In this document: positions 15,733-23,938 of the stretch, piece by piece
Numbering within the stretch: position 1 is the first letter of the stretch
How the letters are laid out: each line of letters starts with the position of its first letter
Source: DASSKW01 sp035690065
GTDB taxonomy: Bacteria; Pseudomonadota; Gammaproteobacteria; Natronospirales; REEB76
DNA: 30,940 nt
NCBI GenBank assembly: GCA_035690065.1
Contig: DASSKW010000092.1
Location: 1-30,940, forward strand
Reading direction: 5' to 3'
The notes under the pieces: generated by a model
The model's input: only the letters and a program-made list of their open reading frames with translations
What the model was told of the DNA's origin: nothing
The model's database searches: none
Made by a program: the position numbers and the translations under genes

Positions 15733-16554
15733 ATGGCAGCGCGGCCGCTTAAAGGCGCGGGCATCGTCATCACCCGTCCGGTGCATCAAGGTGAGGCGCT
15801 CAAGACCCGACTGGAAGGCAAGGGTGCCCAGGTCCTGCATTTCCCGAGCATCGAGATCGCAGCCGTCCCACGCTCTGCGGAACTGACCGGCTGTCTTAAG
15901 CGGCTGGATCAGTATCACTATGCGATCTTCATCAGCCCCAATGCGGTCGAGTACGCAGCCGAGCTGATCGATCTCGCCGCCTTGCCGGACAAGCTCAAGG
16001 TCGCGGCCATCGGCCCGGGTACCGCACGTGCACTGGCGTCACACGGCCGCAAACCGGACATGCTGCCGCGTGACGGGGCCAGCAGCGAAGCCTTGCTCAA
16101 GCTCAAGGCCCTGCACGCAGTCGATCGCAAGCGGGTGCTGATCTTCCGTGGTCAGGGTGGCCGCGAGCTGCTGGCGGAGACTCTGGAAGAACGTGGTGCT
16201 GAAGTGGATTACGCGGAGGTCTATCGGCGCTCGGTACCGCGCTCCGGATTGGGCGAGTTGAGCCGCTGGTTCCGGGAAGGTCGGGTGGATGCCATCGCCG
16301 TCACCAGCCGCGAAGCCTTGCTCAATCTGGACAGTATGCTGAGCCCGGCACTGACGCCCTACCTGCGAGCCGCACAATTTTTGGTATCCAGTCCGCGCTT
16401 GATTAAACTGGCCTCGGCACTGGGAGTACGTCGTCGCCCACTGGTCGCGAGCGATGCCGGGGATGCCGCACTGCTGGATGCCTTGGTAACGTGGTGGTCT
16501 AGCCGTGGCCACGAACCGCACAGGAACAGGAGAGAGCATGAGCGAAGCGAATAA
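15733..16554 (+). CDS. hemD: Uroporphyrinogen-III synthase
   Basis: Protein of 273 residues in the poorly conserved HemD family. It cyclises hydroxymethylbilane with inversion of ring D. Features: the N-terminal GIVITRPVHQGEALKTRLEGKGA, FPSIEI, IFISPNAVEYA, IGPGTARAL, LIFRGQGGRELLAETLEERGAEVDYAEVYRR and VTSREALLNL. These match the two-domain family pattern. AGGAAGG lies just before its ATG, within the end of hemC. The last 17 bp overlap the start of hemX, and the tail after about residue 255 is Arg/His-rich and probably unstructured. Confidence 0.93.
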   Translation: MAARPLKGAGIVITRPVHQGEALKTRLEGKGAQVLHFPSIEIAAVPRSAELTGCLKRLDQYHYAIFISPNAVEYAAELIDLAALPDKLKVAAIGPGTARALASHGRKPDMLPRDGASSEALLKLKALHAVDRKRVLIFRGQGGRELLAETLEERGAEVDYAEVYRRSVPRSGLGELSRWFREGRVDAIAVTSREALLNLDSMLSPALTPYLRAAQFLVSSPRLIKLASALGVRRRPLVASDAGDAALLDALVTWWSSRGHEPHRNRREHERSE

Positions 16555-17614
16555 GCCGACGCCGGCCGGGCATCCGGGCACCAGCCTGGTGCCCGCGCCG
16601 CAACCGCTGCAGTCGCGCACCGGCAAGCATTGGCCAGTCTGGCTCACTACCATACTGATCCTGCTGATCGTCGTGGTTGCGGCGGCGGGTGGCTGGCTGT
16701 TATGGAACCAGTCACGGCAGATAGACACTCTGGATGCCTCGCTCAAGAACCTGAACCAGCAACTGACCCAGGTGCGGGCTGATGCGGCGCCTAAAAGCCA
16801 GCTGGATTCCGCGCTCATCACTACCCGGCAGACGCTCAAGACTTTTGGCGACCGTCTCGACAGCCTGGATGCAACCTTGACCGATCTGCGCCGGCGTTCC
16901 GAAGAAGGTCGGGATTCGTGGATCCGCGCCGAAGCCGCTTCACTGCTGGAAGCTGCGAATGAAGAACTCCAGATCAATGCCAATCCCGGGCTGGCGCTCA
17001 AGGCCCTGTCTGCCGCCGATGCACGATTGAAGGTGTTGTCCGATCCGCGCCTGATTCCGGTGCGGCAGCAGATTGCGAAAGAAGAGGTTGTCCTGCGCGC
17101 AGTCCCGCAAGCGGATGTGCAAGGCATGGCATTGAGCCTTTCGAGCCTTACCTCCACCGTGGACAGTCTGCCGCTTAAACGCGTGGCGCCGAATCACTAT
17201 GAGCCGGGTGCCAGGCATCCGGAGATGAATGCGAAACTGACCTTGTGGCAGCGACTCAAGCTTTCTGTGTCACACATGTTCGTGTCCATCTTCACGGTCC
17301 GGCATCGCGCCACCAACGTCGAACCGTTGCTGGCCCCGGATCAGGAATTCTTCCTGCGCCGTAATCTGGAATTACGCCTGACCGCCGCACGTGCGGCTTT
17401 GCTGAATCGCGATGGTAATGCGTTCAAGGACAGCATCCATACCGCGCGTACCTGGCTCGCCACCTATTTCAATATTCAGGACCCAGGCGTCAAGGCTGCG
17501 CTCGATGAATTGAACCAGATGGAGACCCAACAGATCGATCCACCACTGCCGGACATCTCGTTATCGCTTTCCCTGCTACGTAAACTCGAGATGCCGCAGG
17601 ACAAGGCTCCATGA
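16538..17614 (+). CDS. hemX: HemX family membrane protein
   Basis: Protein of 358 residues. A short Pro-rich cytoplasmic N-terminus is followed by one transmembrane helix (about 33-56). A coiled coil (about 58-110, SRQIDTLDASLKNLNQQLTQVRA) and a helical periplasmic domain complete it. It is often labelled uroporphyrin-III C-methyltransferase, but this family lacks the SAM-dependent methyltransferase motifs and none are seen here. It probably helps organise heme synthesis at the membrane with HemY. The ATG at 16538 has AGGAGA 4 bases upstream; the in-frame GTG at 16505 is unlikely. It overlaps hemD by 17 bp and hemY by 4 bp. Confidence 0.9.
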   Translation: MSEANKPTPAGHPGTSLVPAPQPLQSRTGKHWPVWLTTILILLIVVVAAAGGWLLWNQSRQIDTLDASLKNLNQQLTQVRADAAPKSQLDSALITTRQTLKTFGDRLDSLDATLTDLRRRSEEGRDSWIRAEAASLLEAANEELQINANPGLALKALSAADARLKVLSDPRLIPVRQQIAKEEVVLRAVPQADVQGMALSLSSLTSTVDSLPLKRVAPNHYEPGARHPEMNAKLTLWQRLKLSVSHMFVSIFTVRHRATNVEPLLAPDQEFFLRRNLELRLTAARAALLNRDGNAFKDSIHTARTWLATYFNIQDPGVKAALDELNQMETQQIDPPLPDISLSLSLLRKLEMPQDKAP

Positions 17615-18843
17615 AGTACATGTTCTTCCTGTTGCTGGTACTGCTGGCCGCGGTGATCGTGGCCGGAGTCGCGCACATCGACAACGGTTATGCGTTGCTG
17701 GCCTGGCATCACACCAGCATCGAGATGTCGCTGGGCACGCTCATCGTCGTGGTATTGTTCATCTTCTTCGGCCTGTATCTGCTCACCAAGCTGGTTACCA
17801 AACTGTGGGCTTTCCCGCGCCGTATCCGCGAAGCCTTGCTGCGGCGCCGTGAGTTGCGGGCCCGCCGCGCTACTACGCGCGGTCTCATCGACCTCGCAGA
17901 AGGCCGTTGGAAGGACAGCGAAAAACATCTGATGCGGCGCGCTTCAGACAGCGAGATGCCGCTCATCACCTATATCGCGGCAGCACGGGCAGCTCAGGCC
18001 CAGGGAGCGCATGAGCGCCGCGATAACTATCTGCACCGTGCCTACGAACAATTGCCTGCTGCACATCTTGCGGTGTTGCTCACCCAGGCGGAATTACAGA
18101 TCGCACATCGCCAGAATGAACAGGCGCTGGCCACCCTGCATCGTCTGCTGGAGCTGCACCCGAATCATGCATTCGGACTCAAACTGCTGGCCCGGCTTTA
18201 CAAGAAACTCGGCGACTGGGAACGGCTGCGCGCACTGACCCCCGCCATGCGCGATCAGAAATCCATGGATGCCACAGATATCGATAATCTCGAAGCGCTT
18301 GCCGTATGCGAGCTCATGGAGCACATGGATACACATTCCGCAGCTGTCGCTACAAAGTTATGGGACAATCTGCCACGACGCATCCGCAACGACGTGACGG
18401 TCCTGCGCGCCTATGTCCAGACCCTGATCCGATGCGACGAACACAACACGGCGGAAAGCGTCGCGCGGGATGCACTGAAATCGCACTGGGATGAAGAGCT
18501 GATCGTGTTATACGGCAAGGCTCGCAGTGACGATCCGATCCGGCAACTCGCCCGGGTCGAAAACTGGTTGGGTGAGAACGGCGAGAGCGCAGCCTTGTTG
18601 CTCACTGCCGGACGGCTGTGCGTCGTCGCAAAACTGTGGGGTAAAGCCCGCGGTTATCTGGAGTCCAGCATCGTGCTGGGCGGACAACCGGAAGCTTATG
18701 AAGAACTCGGACGCCTGCTTAAATCGCTCGATGATACCGAGGCTGCGATACAGGTGTTCAGCGACGGTCTCGCGGTCTCCATCGGCCGCACGGTCAAAGC
18801 CTATAAACCCGGTAAGTCGCGTTTACGGCGGGTAAAGAACTGA
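17611..18843 (+). CDS. hemY: HemY family protein (membrane TPR protein of the heme operon)
   Basis: Protein of 410 residues. Two N-terminal transmembrane helices (about 3-22 and 41-62) are followed by the HemY N-terminal domain (ARRATTRGLIDLAEGRWKDSEKHLMRRA). TPR-like helical repeats follow, for example QALATLHRLLELHPNHAFGLKLLARLYKKLGDWERL and GKARGYLESSIVLGGQPEAYEELGRLLKSLDDTEAAIQVF. It is not related to the Bacillus HemY oxidase. Its exact role in tetrapyrrole metabolism is unsettled. The start overlaps the hemX stop by ATGA. No clear terminator follows, so read-through into the malic enzyme gene is possible. Confidence 0.92.
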   Translation: MKYMFFLLLVLLAAVIVAGVAHIDNGYALLAWHHTSIEMSLGTLIVVVLFIFFGLYLLTKLVTKLWAFPRRIREALLRRRELRARRATTRGLIDLAEGRWKDSEKHLMRRASDSEMPLITYIAAARAAQAQGAHERRDNYLHRAYEQLPAAHLAVLLTQAELQIAHRQNEQALATLHRLLELHPNHAFGLKLLARLYKKLGDWERLRALTPAMRDQKSMDATDIDNLEALAVCELMEHMDTHSAAVATKLWDNLPRRIRNDVTVLRAYVQTLIRCDEHNTAESVARDALKSHWDEELIVLYGKARSDDPIRQLARVENWLGENGESAALLLTAGRLCVVAKLWGKARGYLESSIVLGGQPEAYEELGRLLKSLDDTEAAIQVFSDGLAVSIGRTVKAYKPGKSRLRRVKN

Positions 18844-18924
18844 GCCGCCGATTCCTGCAGGGGGCAACGAGTTCGGCGTCGATCATTTCATAATTCCATA
18901 GATCAATTTTCCGAAGGTGCCTGC

Positions 18925-20223
18925 ATGCGTGTTCCTGAGGTCTTGCTGTTAGAGTCGCAACATCGCCCCGGCAACCTGGGTCGCATCCTCACCGCCATCG
19001 GCGAATGCGGCATCATGATCGATCACATCTCGCTGGTACGCCGCGCGCAGGACCAGAGCGTTTGGGAAGTCACGGTCGAGATGGACGAGGAGGCCGGCAA
19101 ACAACTGTACGAACAGCTGGCGACATTGCGGTATTGCAAGTTGTTGGGGCGTTCGGACCGGGTATTCGACCGTCATCGCGGCGGCAAGATCGAGATGGTT
19201 TCGAAAGTACCGCTGGATTCCATCCAGCAGTTGCGAGACGTGTATACGCCGGGTGTGGCACGCGTGTGTCTGGCGATCCAGAAAGACCCGGACAAGGTCT
19301 GGGAATACACCAATCTGGGCAACACGGTCGGCATCGTCACCAACGGAACCGCGATCCTGGGTCTCGGCCACATCGGTGCGATCCCCGGCCTGCCGGTCAT
19401 GGAAGGCAAGGCCATGATCTATTCCAAGTTCGTCGGCATCTCCGGCGTACCGATCCTGCTCAGCGACACTGATCCGAAGAAAGTGATCGATGCCGTGCTC
19501 GCGATCGAAAGTTCATTCGGCGCGATCCACCTCGAAGATATCGCCGCGCCGGCCTGTTTCGAGATCGAGGAGGCGCTGTCACAGAAGCTAGATAAACCCG
19601 TGATGCAGGATGACCAGCACGGCACCGCGGTCGTGGCGCTGGGCGCCCTGCTTTCTGCCACCCAACGTCTCGGGCGTGATCTTAAAGAATGTGTAATCGG
19701 ACAAGTCGGACTGGGCGCCGCCGGGATCGGTATCGCCAACCTGTTGCTGCACTACGGCGTGAAACAGATGTTGGGTTCTGATTTGCGCGAGGAAGCACTC
19801 ACACGCCTGGAAGGCATGGGCGGCAAGCGTGCCAGTCTTGTCGACATGATGCAGAAAGCCGACATCGTGATCGCCACCACGGGTGTCAAAGGGCTGATCA
19901 AGCCGGAATGGATCCACAAGGGTCAATTGATCTTCGCTCTCTCGAACCCGGAAGCCGAGATCGAGCCGCGCCTCGCGCTGGAACACGGCGCAGCCTTCGC
20001 GACCGACGGCCGCAGCGTCAACAATGCACTGGGATTCCCGGCACTGTTTCGCGGTGCATTGGATGCCCGTGCCAAACGCTTCACCAACGAAATGTATCTG
20101 GCCGCCGCAGCCAAACTTGCAGAACTGGCGCCGCCCGATGAGCTGTTACCGCACGTGCTGGACAGGGCAGTACACACGGCGGTGGCCGAAGCGGTAAAAC
20201 TGGCAGCGTTGAGTCCTCAGTAA
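18925..20223 (+). CDS. NAD(P)-dependent malic enzyme with N-terminal ACT domain
   Basis: Protein of 432 residues. An N-terminal ACT domain (about 5-75, VLLLESQHRPGNLGRILTAIGECGIMIDHISLV) is fused to a short-form malic enzyme that decarboxylates malate to pyruvate and lacks a phosphotransacetylase tail. Catalytic features: Tyr107 in VYTPGVA, NTVGIVTNGTAILGLG, Lys162 in PVMEGKAMIYSKF, metal ligands in LEDIAAP (Glu204, Asp205) and QDDQHGTA (229-230), nucleotide motif GLGAAG (262-267), and SNPEAEI with NNALGFPALFRGALD. ACT domains usually bind amino acids, so allosteric control is likely. GAAGGTG lies just before the ATG. CATAAT at 18889-18894 could be a -10, without a clear -35. Its last 7 bp overlap the end of the convergent DUF962 gene. 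Confidence 0.92.
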   Translation: MRVPEVLLLESQHRPGNLGRILTAIGECGIMIDHISLVRRAQDQSVWEVTVEMDEEAGKQLYEQLATLRYCKLLGRSDRVFDRHRGGKIEMVSKVPLDSIQQLRDVYTPGVARVCLAIQKDPDKVWEYTNLGNTVGIVTNGTAILGLGHIGAIPGLPVMEGKAMIYSKFVGISGVPILLSDTDPKKVIDAVLAIESSFGAIHLEDIAAPACFEIEEALSQKLDKPVMQDDQHGTAVVALGALLSATQRLGRDLKECVIGQVGLGAAGIGIANLLLHYGVKQMLGSDLREEALTRLEGMGGKRASLVDMMQKADIVIATTGVKGLIKPEWIHKGQLIFALSNPEAEIEPRLALEHGAAFATDGRSVNNALGFPALFRGALDARAKRFTNEMYLAAAAKLAELAPPDELLPHVLDRAVHTAVAEAVKLAALSPQ

Positions 20224-20684
20224 CTCAGCCCGGCACGCCGATACAGAAATGCGAGCAGCCACAGCGGCCCGATGAGTAAAAACTGAATATCCTTGAAGAA
20301 CGAAGGTTTCTTGCCTTCGACCTTGTGCCCGATGAACTGGCCGACCCAGGCGATTACGAAGACTACCAACGACGATAACCACAGTGGCATGGATAAGTGA
20401 TTCGCACCATACACAATCGCGATCACGCCCAGCGTGACCACGGTCATACCCAGGGCCAATCGCCAGGCAAGTACGTAGTAATAGATCAGCGCCAGCACGA
20501 TGAACAATACTCCCCAATTCAGGAATGGCGAGCGTGCGAGCCAGGAAGCGGGTGCCGGAATGGACCACAGCAATCCGACGATCGACAATACGATCAGCGG
20601 CACACAGACCCAATGCAGACGCTTGTTCACTGGATCACGATGGCTTTCGCCGTATTCGTCGAGCCAGCTGTGGATGCTGCGCAT
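20217..20684 (-). CDS. DUF962 / Mpo1-like membrane protein
   Basis: Protein of 155 residues with three to four transmembrane helices. The family marks are present: an N-terminal HRDPVNKRLHWVCVPL (His15, Asn20, His24) and GQFIGHKVEGKKPSFFKD (His120, Glu123), and a C-terminal hydrophobic helix. Mpo1 of yeast is an iron-dependent dioxygenase acting on 2-hydroxy fatty acids and the conserved histidines are its metal ligands, so a lipid role is plausible but unproven in bacteria. Its 3' end overlaps the malic enzyme gene on the opposite strand by 7 bp. Confidence 0.85.
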   Translation of the reverse strand: MRSIHSWLDEYGESHRDPVNKRLHWVCVPLIVLSIVGLLWSIPAPASWLARSPFLNWGVLFIVLALIYYYVLAWRLALGMTVVTLGVIAIVYGANHLSMPLWLSSLVVFVIAWVGQFIGHKVEGKKPSFFKDIQFLLIGPLWLLAFLYRRAGLSY

Positions 20685-20737
20685 ATCGCTATCTCCAGTT
20701 TCACCTACAATTCAATGCTCTGACACCGGATACCATT

Positions 20738-21247
20738 ATGGGACTGTTACGCTTCATCGCCAACCTGCGCTTTCTTTCCGAAGCACGTCGCCTGGAGCTG
20801 TATCCGCCGTTCCTGGTGATGCGTATCAAGATCCTGGAGATGAGCGACAACTGGCGGCATATACGCATCCGTCTGCCGCTGAATGCATTTTCACGCAACC
20901 TCGGCGGCACCATGTTCGGCGGTTCCCAGGCCGCGCTGGCGGACCCGATCGCGGCATTGGCCTGCGCCCGGGTATTTCCCGGTTATTCGGTCTGGACCCG
21001 GGCCATGGCGCTCGATTTCCGGAAAGGTGGCGACACCGATCTGGAACTGCGCTTCGATCTTTCACCCGGGCAGGAAGCCGCTATCGCGGCAGAACTGGCT
21101 GCCAATGGTCGCGCCACGCCAACCTTCGAATACGGCTTCTACCTGCAGGATGGGACTCAATGCAGCCTGATTCGCAACACGGTGGCGATCCGTCCCAAGG
21201 GTTACGTGAAGACACCCGGGAAACCGCTGTATATCGATGAGCTATAG
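20738..21247 (+). CDS. Thioesterase-like hotdog-fold protein (DUF4442/PaaI type)
   Basis: Protein of 169 residues. It is helical at the N-terminus (RFIANLRFLSEARRLELYPPFLVMRIK). The hotdog signature follows: NAFSRNLGGTMFGGSQAALADPIAALACAR (49-78), comparable to the N-x-x-G-T-x-F-G segment of DUF4442/YiiD-like proteins. FRKGGDTDLELRFDL and a closing beta strand region complete it. It probably acts on an acyl-CoA or acyl-ACP thioester, but the usual catalytic Asp/Glu cannot be assigned with certainty. The ATG at 20738 is chosen because homology begins there; GGA 7 bases upstream is only a weak ribosome site. It is divergent from the DUF962 gene with a 53-bp gap, and both may concern lipid metabolism (inference). 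Confidence 0.8.
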   Translation: MGLLRFIANLRFLSEARRLELYPPFLVMRIKILEMSDNWRHIRIRLPLNAFSRNLGGTMFGGSQAALADPIAALACARVFPGYSVWTRAMALDFRKGGDTDLELRFDLSPGQEAAIAAELAANGRATPTFEYGFYLQDGTQCSLIRNTVAIRPKGYVKTPGKPLYIDEL

Positions 21248-21315
21248 CAAAGCAGTTCGCTTTTACGCAGATTTGGACTAGGCTTAGCAAGCCCTCTGCG
21301 GACATCGGGATACCA

Positions 21316-21609
21316 ATGAAAAAGCTCAAGCCGGAACGGGTTCGGGAAATGATCGGTTACTGCGAGTCGGGTGAATTCGACCGGCTGGTGGGAGTACTGG
21401 TCCGACTTTCGCCGGACGAACTATCCGAATTGAAAGCACTGATCTGGCTGGGGCGTGACGGTCACACTCCCAAACACTGGGAGGCGCTGGTCATCGAGGC
21501 GCGCGAGAAACTGGATGCGGATACGCCGCTTTATCTGGCTGAGGAGAAGAACCTGGGTGCGAATCTGAGCAAGGGTTTGGAAAGTATGGAGAATTCCGGA
21601 CGTATCTGA
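21316..21609 (+). CDS. DUF3775 domain-containing small protein
   Basis: Soluble protein of 97 residues with the DUF3775 pattern: LSPDELSELKALIWLGRDGHTPKHWEALVIEARE (about 31-64), then YLAEEKNLGANLSKGLESM. No signal peptide or membrane segment. Function unknown. GGGA lies about 6 bases before the ATG. The gene converges on the TPM-domain gene with a 13-bp gap. A small hairpin (GGCTT/AAGCC at 21281-21293) lies in its upstream 68 bp. Confidence 0.78.
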   Translation: MKKLKPERVREMIGYCESGEFDRLVGVLVRLSPDELSELKALIWLGRDGHTPKHWEALVIEAREKLDADTPLYLAEEKNLGANLSKGLESMENSGRI

Positions 21610-21622
21610 AACTGCACTACGT

Positions 21623-22249
21623 TTATATCTCGATCAAACCATCCGACAATTCATTGCTGTCATCCGCGCGCCGCGGGTAGTGTTTCGCCATGGCTTCACC
21701 GCAAGCCGTAACTGCCGTCACGAAACCATCCGCTACCTGTCCACTGCGTACCTGCTGCACGAAATTTTCGACGATCTCCTGCCAATGGGCTTCGCCCAGT
21801 TTTTCGTGGATGCCCTTGTCAGCCACGATCTCGACATGATGTTCAGCCAACGATACGAATAACAGTACTCCGGAGTGTTCGCGGGTCATGTGTACGCCCT
21901 GCACATAGAACTGAGCCTTGGCAAGACGACTGGCGCGCGAATGTTTGACACTGCGCGGTACCAGGTGAAGGTGCAACTCTGGTACGAATACGAATAATAT
22001 CGCCAGCACGATAAAGATCAGCAACTGCAGATGATAGAGATGCGAATATTCGTGGCTGAACGAAGTGTTTATCAAAAGAAACACGCCGGGTGTAAGTAGC
22101 GCCAGAATTGCGGCCCACAACAGTGGCAGGAAAATGTAGTGGTCACTCGCTCGCGCTACGACTGCGACAAATTCGCCGCTGGTGTTTTTTTCTGCCGCCT
22201 GAATCGCAGCACTGATGCGGGCCTTGTCCTGTTCAGAAAATTTGATCAT
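21623..22249 (-). CDS. TPM domain membrane protein (second TPM gene of the lemA operon)
   Basis: Protein of 208 residues. A short N-terminal SEQDKARISAAIQAAEKNTSGEFVAVVA part is interrupted by two transmembrane helices (about 38-60 and 68-89). The rest of the TPM domain follows (HSRASRLAKAQFYVQGVHMTREHSGVLLFVSLAEHHVEIVADKGIHEKLGEAHWQEIVENFVQQVRSG split over about 103-170). This is the layout of the usual companion of LemA and YgcG-type TPM proteins. TPM proteins have been linked to photosystem II repair in plants; the bacterial role is not settled. The ATG at 22249 has a weak upstream AGG. It is third in the leftward lemA operon, 63 bp after its neighbour. Confidence 0.82.
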   Translation of the reverse strand: MIKFSEQDKARISAAIQAAEKNTSGEFVAVVARASDHYIFLPLLWAAILALLTPGVFLLINTSFSHEYSHLYHLQLLIFIVLAILFVFVPELHLHLVPRSVKHSRASRLAKAQFYVQGVHMTREHSGVLLFVSLAEHHVEIVADKGIHEKLGEAHWQEIVENFVQQVRSGQVADGFVTAVTACGEAMAKHYPRRADDSNELSDGLIEI

Positions 22250-22312
22250 GCCTATACGCTCACGCCAATTTAAAAACTGCAGTGTGGAAATCCGGTAAGA
22301 CCATACATCTGT

Positions 22313-23131
22313 CTACCACCCACCGGATGCGCCACCGCCACCGAAAGATCCACCGCCACCGGAAAAACCGCCGCCGCCGAAACCACCACCACCAAATCCA
22401 CCGCCGCGTCCGCCGCCAATATTGCTCAGCATCCCGAGTGCCAGCCAGGCCAGCCAGCCGCTGCCTCCGCCCAAACCGCCACCCGGACCACCGCGACCGC
22501 CCTTGCCAAATATCGCCGCGATCAATGGCCACAATGCAAAGGCGATGATGAGCAGCATCAACAGACCGGTCCCTGAACGCTGCCGCGTCTGTTGCTGCTT
22601 CTGTGCAGCGGCCTTATCGCCCAGTACGCCAAGGATCGCATCGGTACCGGCGACGATACCGCCGGCGAAGTCGCCCTGTTTGAATTTCGGCGCGATGATG
22701 TTGTGCACGATCTGGAACGAGACCGCATCGGTCAATGTGCCTTCCAGACCATAACCGACTTCGATGCGCAACTTCTTTTCACCCTTGTCCACGATCAGCA
22801 ATGCGCCGGTATTCTTGTCTTTCTGGCCGATACCCCAATGCCGGCCTAATTGATACCCATAGTCGGCGATGTCATACCCATTCAAGGTTGGCAACGTCAC
22901 CACTACCAACTGGGTGCCGCTGCGTTGGGAATAGCTGGCCAGCTTCTGTGATAACGCCGCGTTCACATCGGCCGGTAACAGATGTGCGGTATCGACCACC
23001 GGTCCGCTCAGGGTTGGGAACGGCGGCATACTGCTGTCGTCCGCGGCAGTGGCCGCGAATACGGGTAACAGCAACAACGCCCCCAAGATCAGAAAGCGGG
23101 AACGGAACCGCTGCAGAGAACCGGTGAACAT
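22313..23131 (-). CDS. TPM domain protein, YgcG-like, with glycine-rich tail
   Basis: Protein of 272 residues. Signal peptide (LILGALLLLPVFAATAA). TPM domain at about 35-160: GPVVDTAHLLPADVNAALSQKLASYSQRSGTQLVVVTLPTL, then LLIVDKGEKKLRIEVGYGLEG and FKQGDFAGGIVAGTDAI. A transmembrane helix at about 185-202 follows, and then a very Gly-rich tail of roughly 65 residues ending GGGGASGGW, typical of this family. The ATG at 23131 is chosen because the signal peptide begins there; an in-frame start at 23224 would run back through the hairpin between the genes. It lies 61 bp after lemA. Confidence 0.88.
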   Translation of the reverse strand: MFTGSLQRFRSRFLILGALLLLPVFAATAADDSSMPPFPTLSGPVVDTAHLLPADVNAALSQKLASYSQRSGTQLVVVTLPTLNGYDIADYGYQLGRHWGIGQKDKNTGALLIVDKGEKKLRIEVGYGLEGTLTDAVSFQIVHNIIAPKFKQGDFAGGIVAGTDAILGVLGDKAAAQKQQQTRQRSGTGLLMLLIIAFALWPLIAAIFGKGGRGGPGGGLGGGSGWLAWLALGMLSNIGGGRGGGFGGGGFGGGGFSGGGGSFGGGGASGGW

Positions 23132-23155
23132 GATTTGGAAAATCCCCTTCAAACA

Positions 23156-23182
23156 GCTTGCCCCCTGAGGCAGGGGGCAAGC
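23156..23182 (-). other. Perfect 12-bp hairpin between lemA and the YgcG-like gene
   Basis: GCTTGCCCCCTG (23156-23167) and CAGGGGGCAAGC (23171-23182) form an uninterrupted stem with a 3-base loop, 10 bp after the lemA stop. On the transcribed strand it is followed only by TGTTTGAAGG, so it lacks a proper U-tract. It may be a leaky terminator or a 3' mRNA stabiliser that makes lemA more abundant than the downstream genes. Confidence 0.6.
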
Positions 23183-23192
23183 ATGGCGGGTT

Positions 23193-23798
23193 TCAGAAAC
23201 TGACCTTGGGTGCCTGTTCGGCATTCTGGGTCGTGGCAGTAAAATTCTGTAATGGCTGTTTGTCGCTGTAGAACATGGAGCGATACCAGCGTCCGGGGAT
23301 AGTGGTCAGTTCAGTGTTGTACTGCTGAACTGCCAGGATGTAATCACGACGTGCCACCGTGATCCGGTTCTCGGTACCTTCCAGTTGCGATTGCAGAGTC
23401 AGGAAGTTCTGATCCGCTTTCAGGTTCGGGTAGTTCTCCGTCACCATCATGAGTCGAGACAGCGCACCGCCCAAGGTCGCCTGGTTCTGCTCGAACTGAT
23501 GGAACGCCTTCGGATTGCTCAGGATGTTGGCCGGGATCGTGGTCTGGGTGACCTTGGCACGCGCCTGCGTCACCGCTTCCAGCACATCGGCTTCGTGCTT
23601 GGCATAACCTTTCACGGTGGCGACCAGATTCGGTATCAGGTCCGCACGCCGCTGGTACTCGTTCTGCACCTGTGACCAGGAAGCCTGGACTCTCTGATAG
23701 TCGGTGGGGATGTTGTTGATGCCGCAGCCGCTCAGTGACAGCACCAGGATGCCGGCAAGTACCGCATCAACGCGAAGGACTCTGCGAACCAATGACAT
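23193..23798 (-). CDS. lemA: LemA family lipoprotein
   Basis: Protein of 201 residues. The N-terminal signal ends in a lipobox LSLSGC, so it is probably lipidated at the Cys and anchored in an envelope membrane. The LemA domain follows: ASWSQVQNEYQRRADLIPNLVATVKGYAKHEADVLEAVTQARAKV, with the family's long helical hairpin, and near the end IPGRWYRSMFYSDKQPLQNF. LemA function is unknown. The constant association with TPM-domain genes, seen here too, suggests a shared envelope role. The ATG at 23798 has AGGGGG 5-6 bases upstream; the in-frame start at 23858 is unlikely. It is the first gene of the operon and divergent from the hydrolase gene. Confidence 0.93.
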   Translation of the reverse strand: MSLVRRVLRVDAVLAGILVLSLSGCGINNIPTDYQRVQASWSQVQNEYQRRADLIPNLVATVKGYAKHEADVLEAVTQARAKVTQTTIPANILSNPKAFHQFEQNQATLGGALSRLMMVTENYPNLKADQNFLTLQSQLEGTENRITVARRDYILAVQQYNTELTTIPGRWYRSMFYSDKQPLQNFTATTQNAEQAPKVSF

Positions 23799-23938
23799 AG
23801 TCGCCCCCTGTCGGGATTCAGTTTCAGATTGCTGGATGATAACAGCGACCGCCATCACGGGGGTGTCGCCACCCTGTTAATATGGGGGTGAAGCACGCTT
23901 TTCAAGTCATCGGGAGCTGCGGCAAAAAGGAGCCGGAC

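Noticed and set aside
16039..17157. A 372-codon open frame on the minus strand opposite hemD and hemX
   Set aside because: Low-complexity Ser/Arg-rich translation over two overlapping, recognisable genes; a codon-bias shadow.
23861..23890. GGGTG and CACCC arms in the lemA/hydrolase divergent gap that could form two alternative small hairpins
   Set aside because: Five-base arms in a GC-rich tract are expected by chance, and no promoter context fixes their role.
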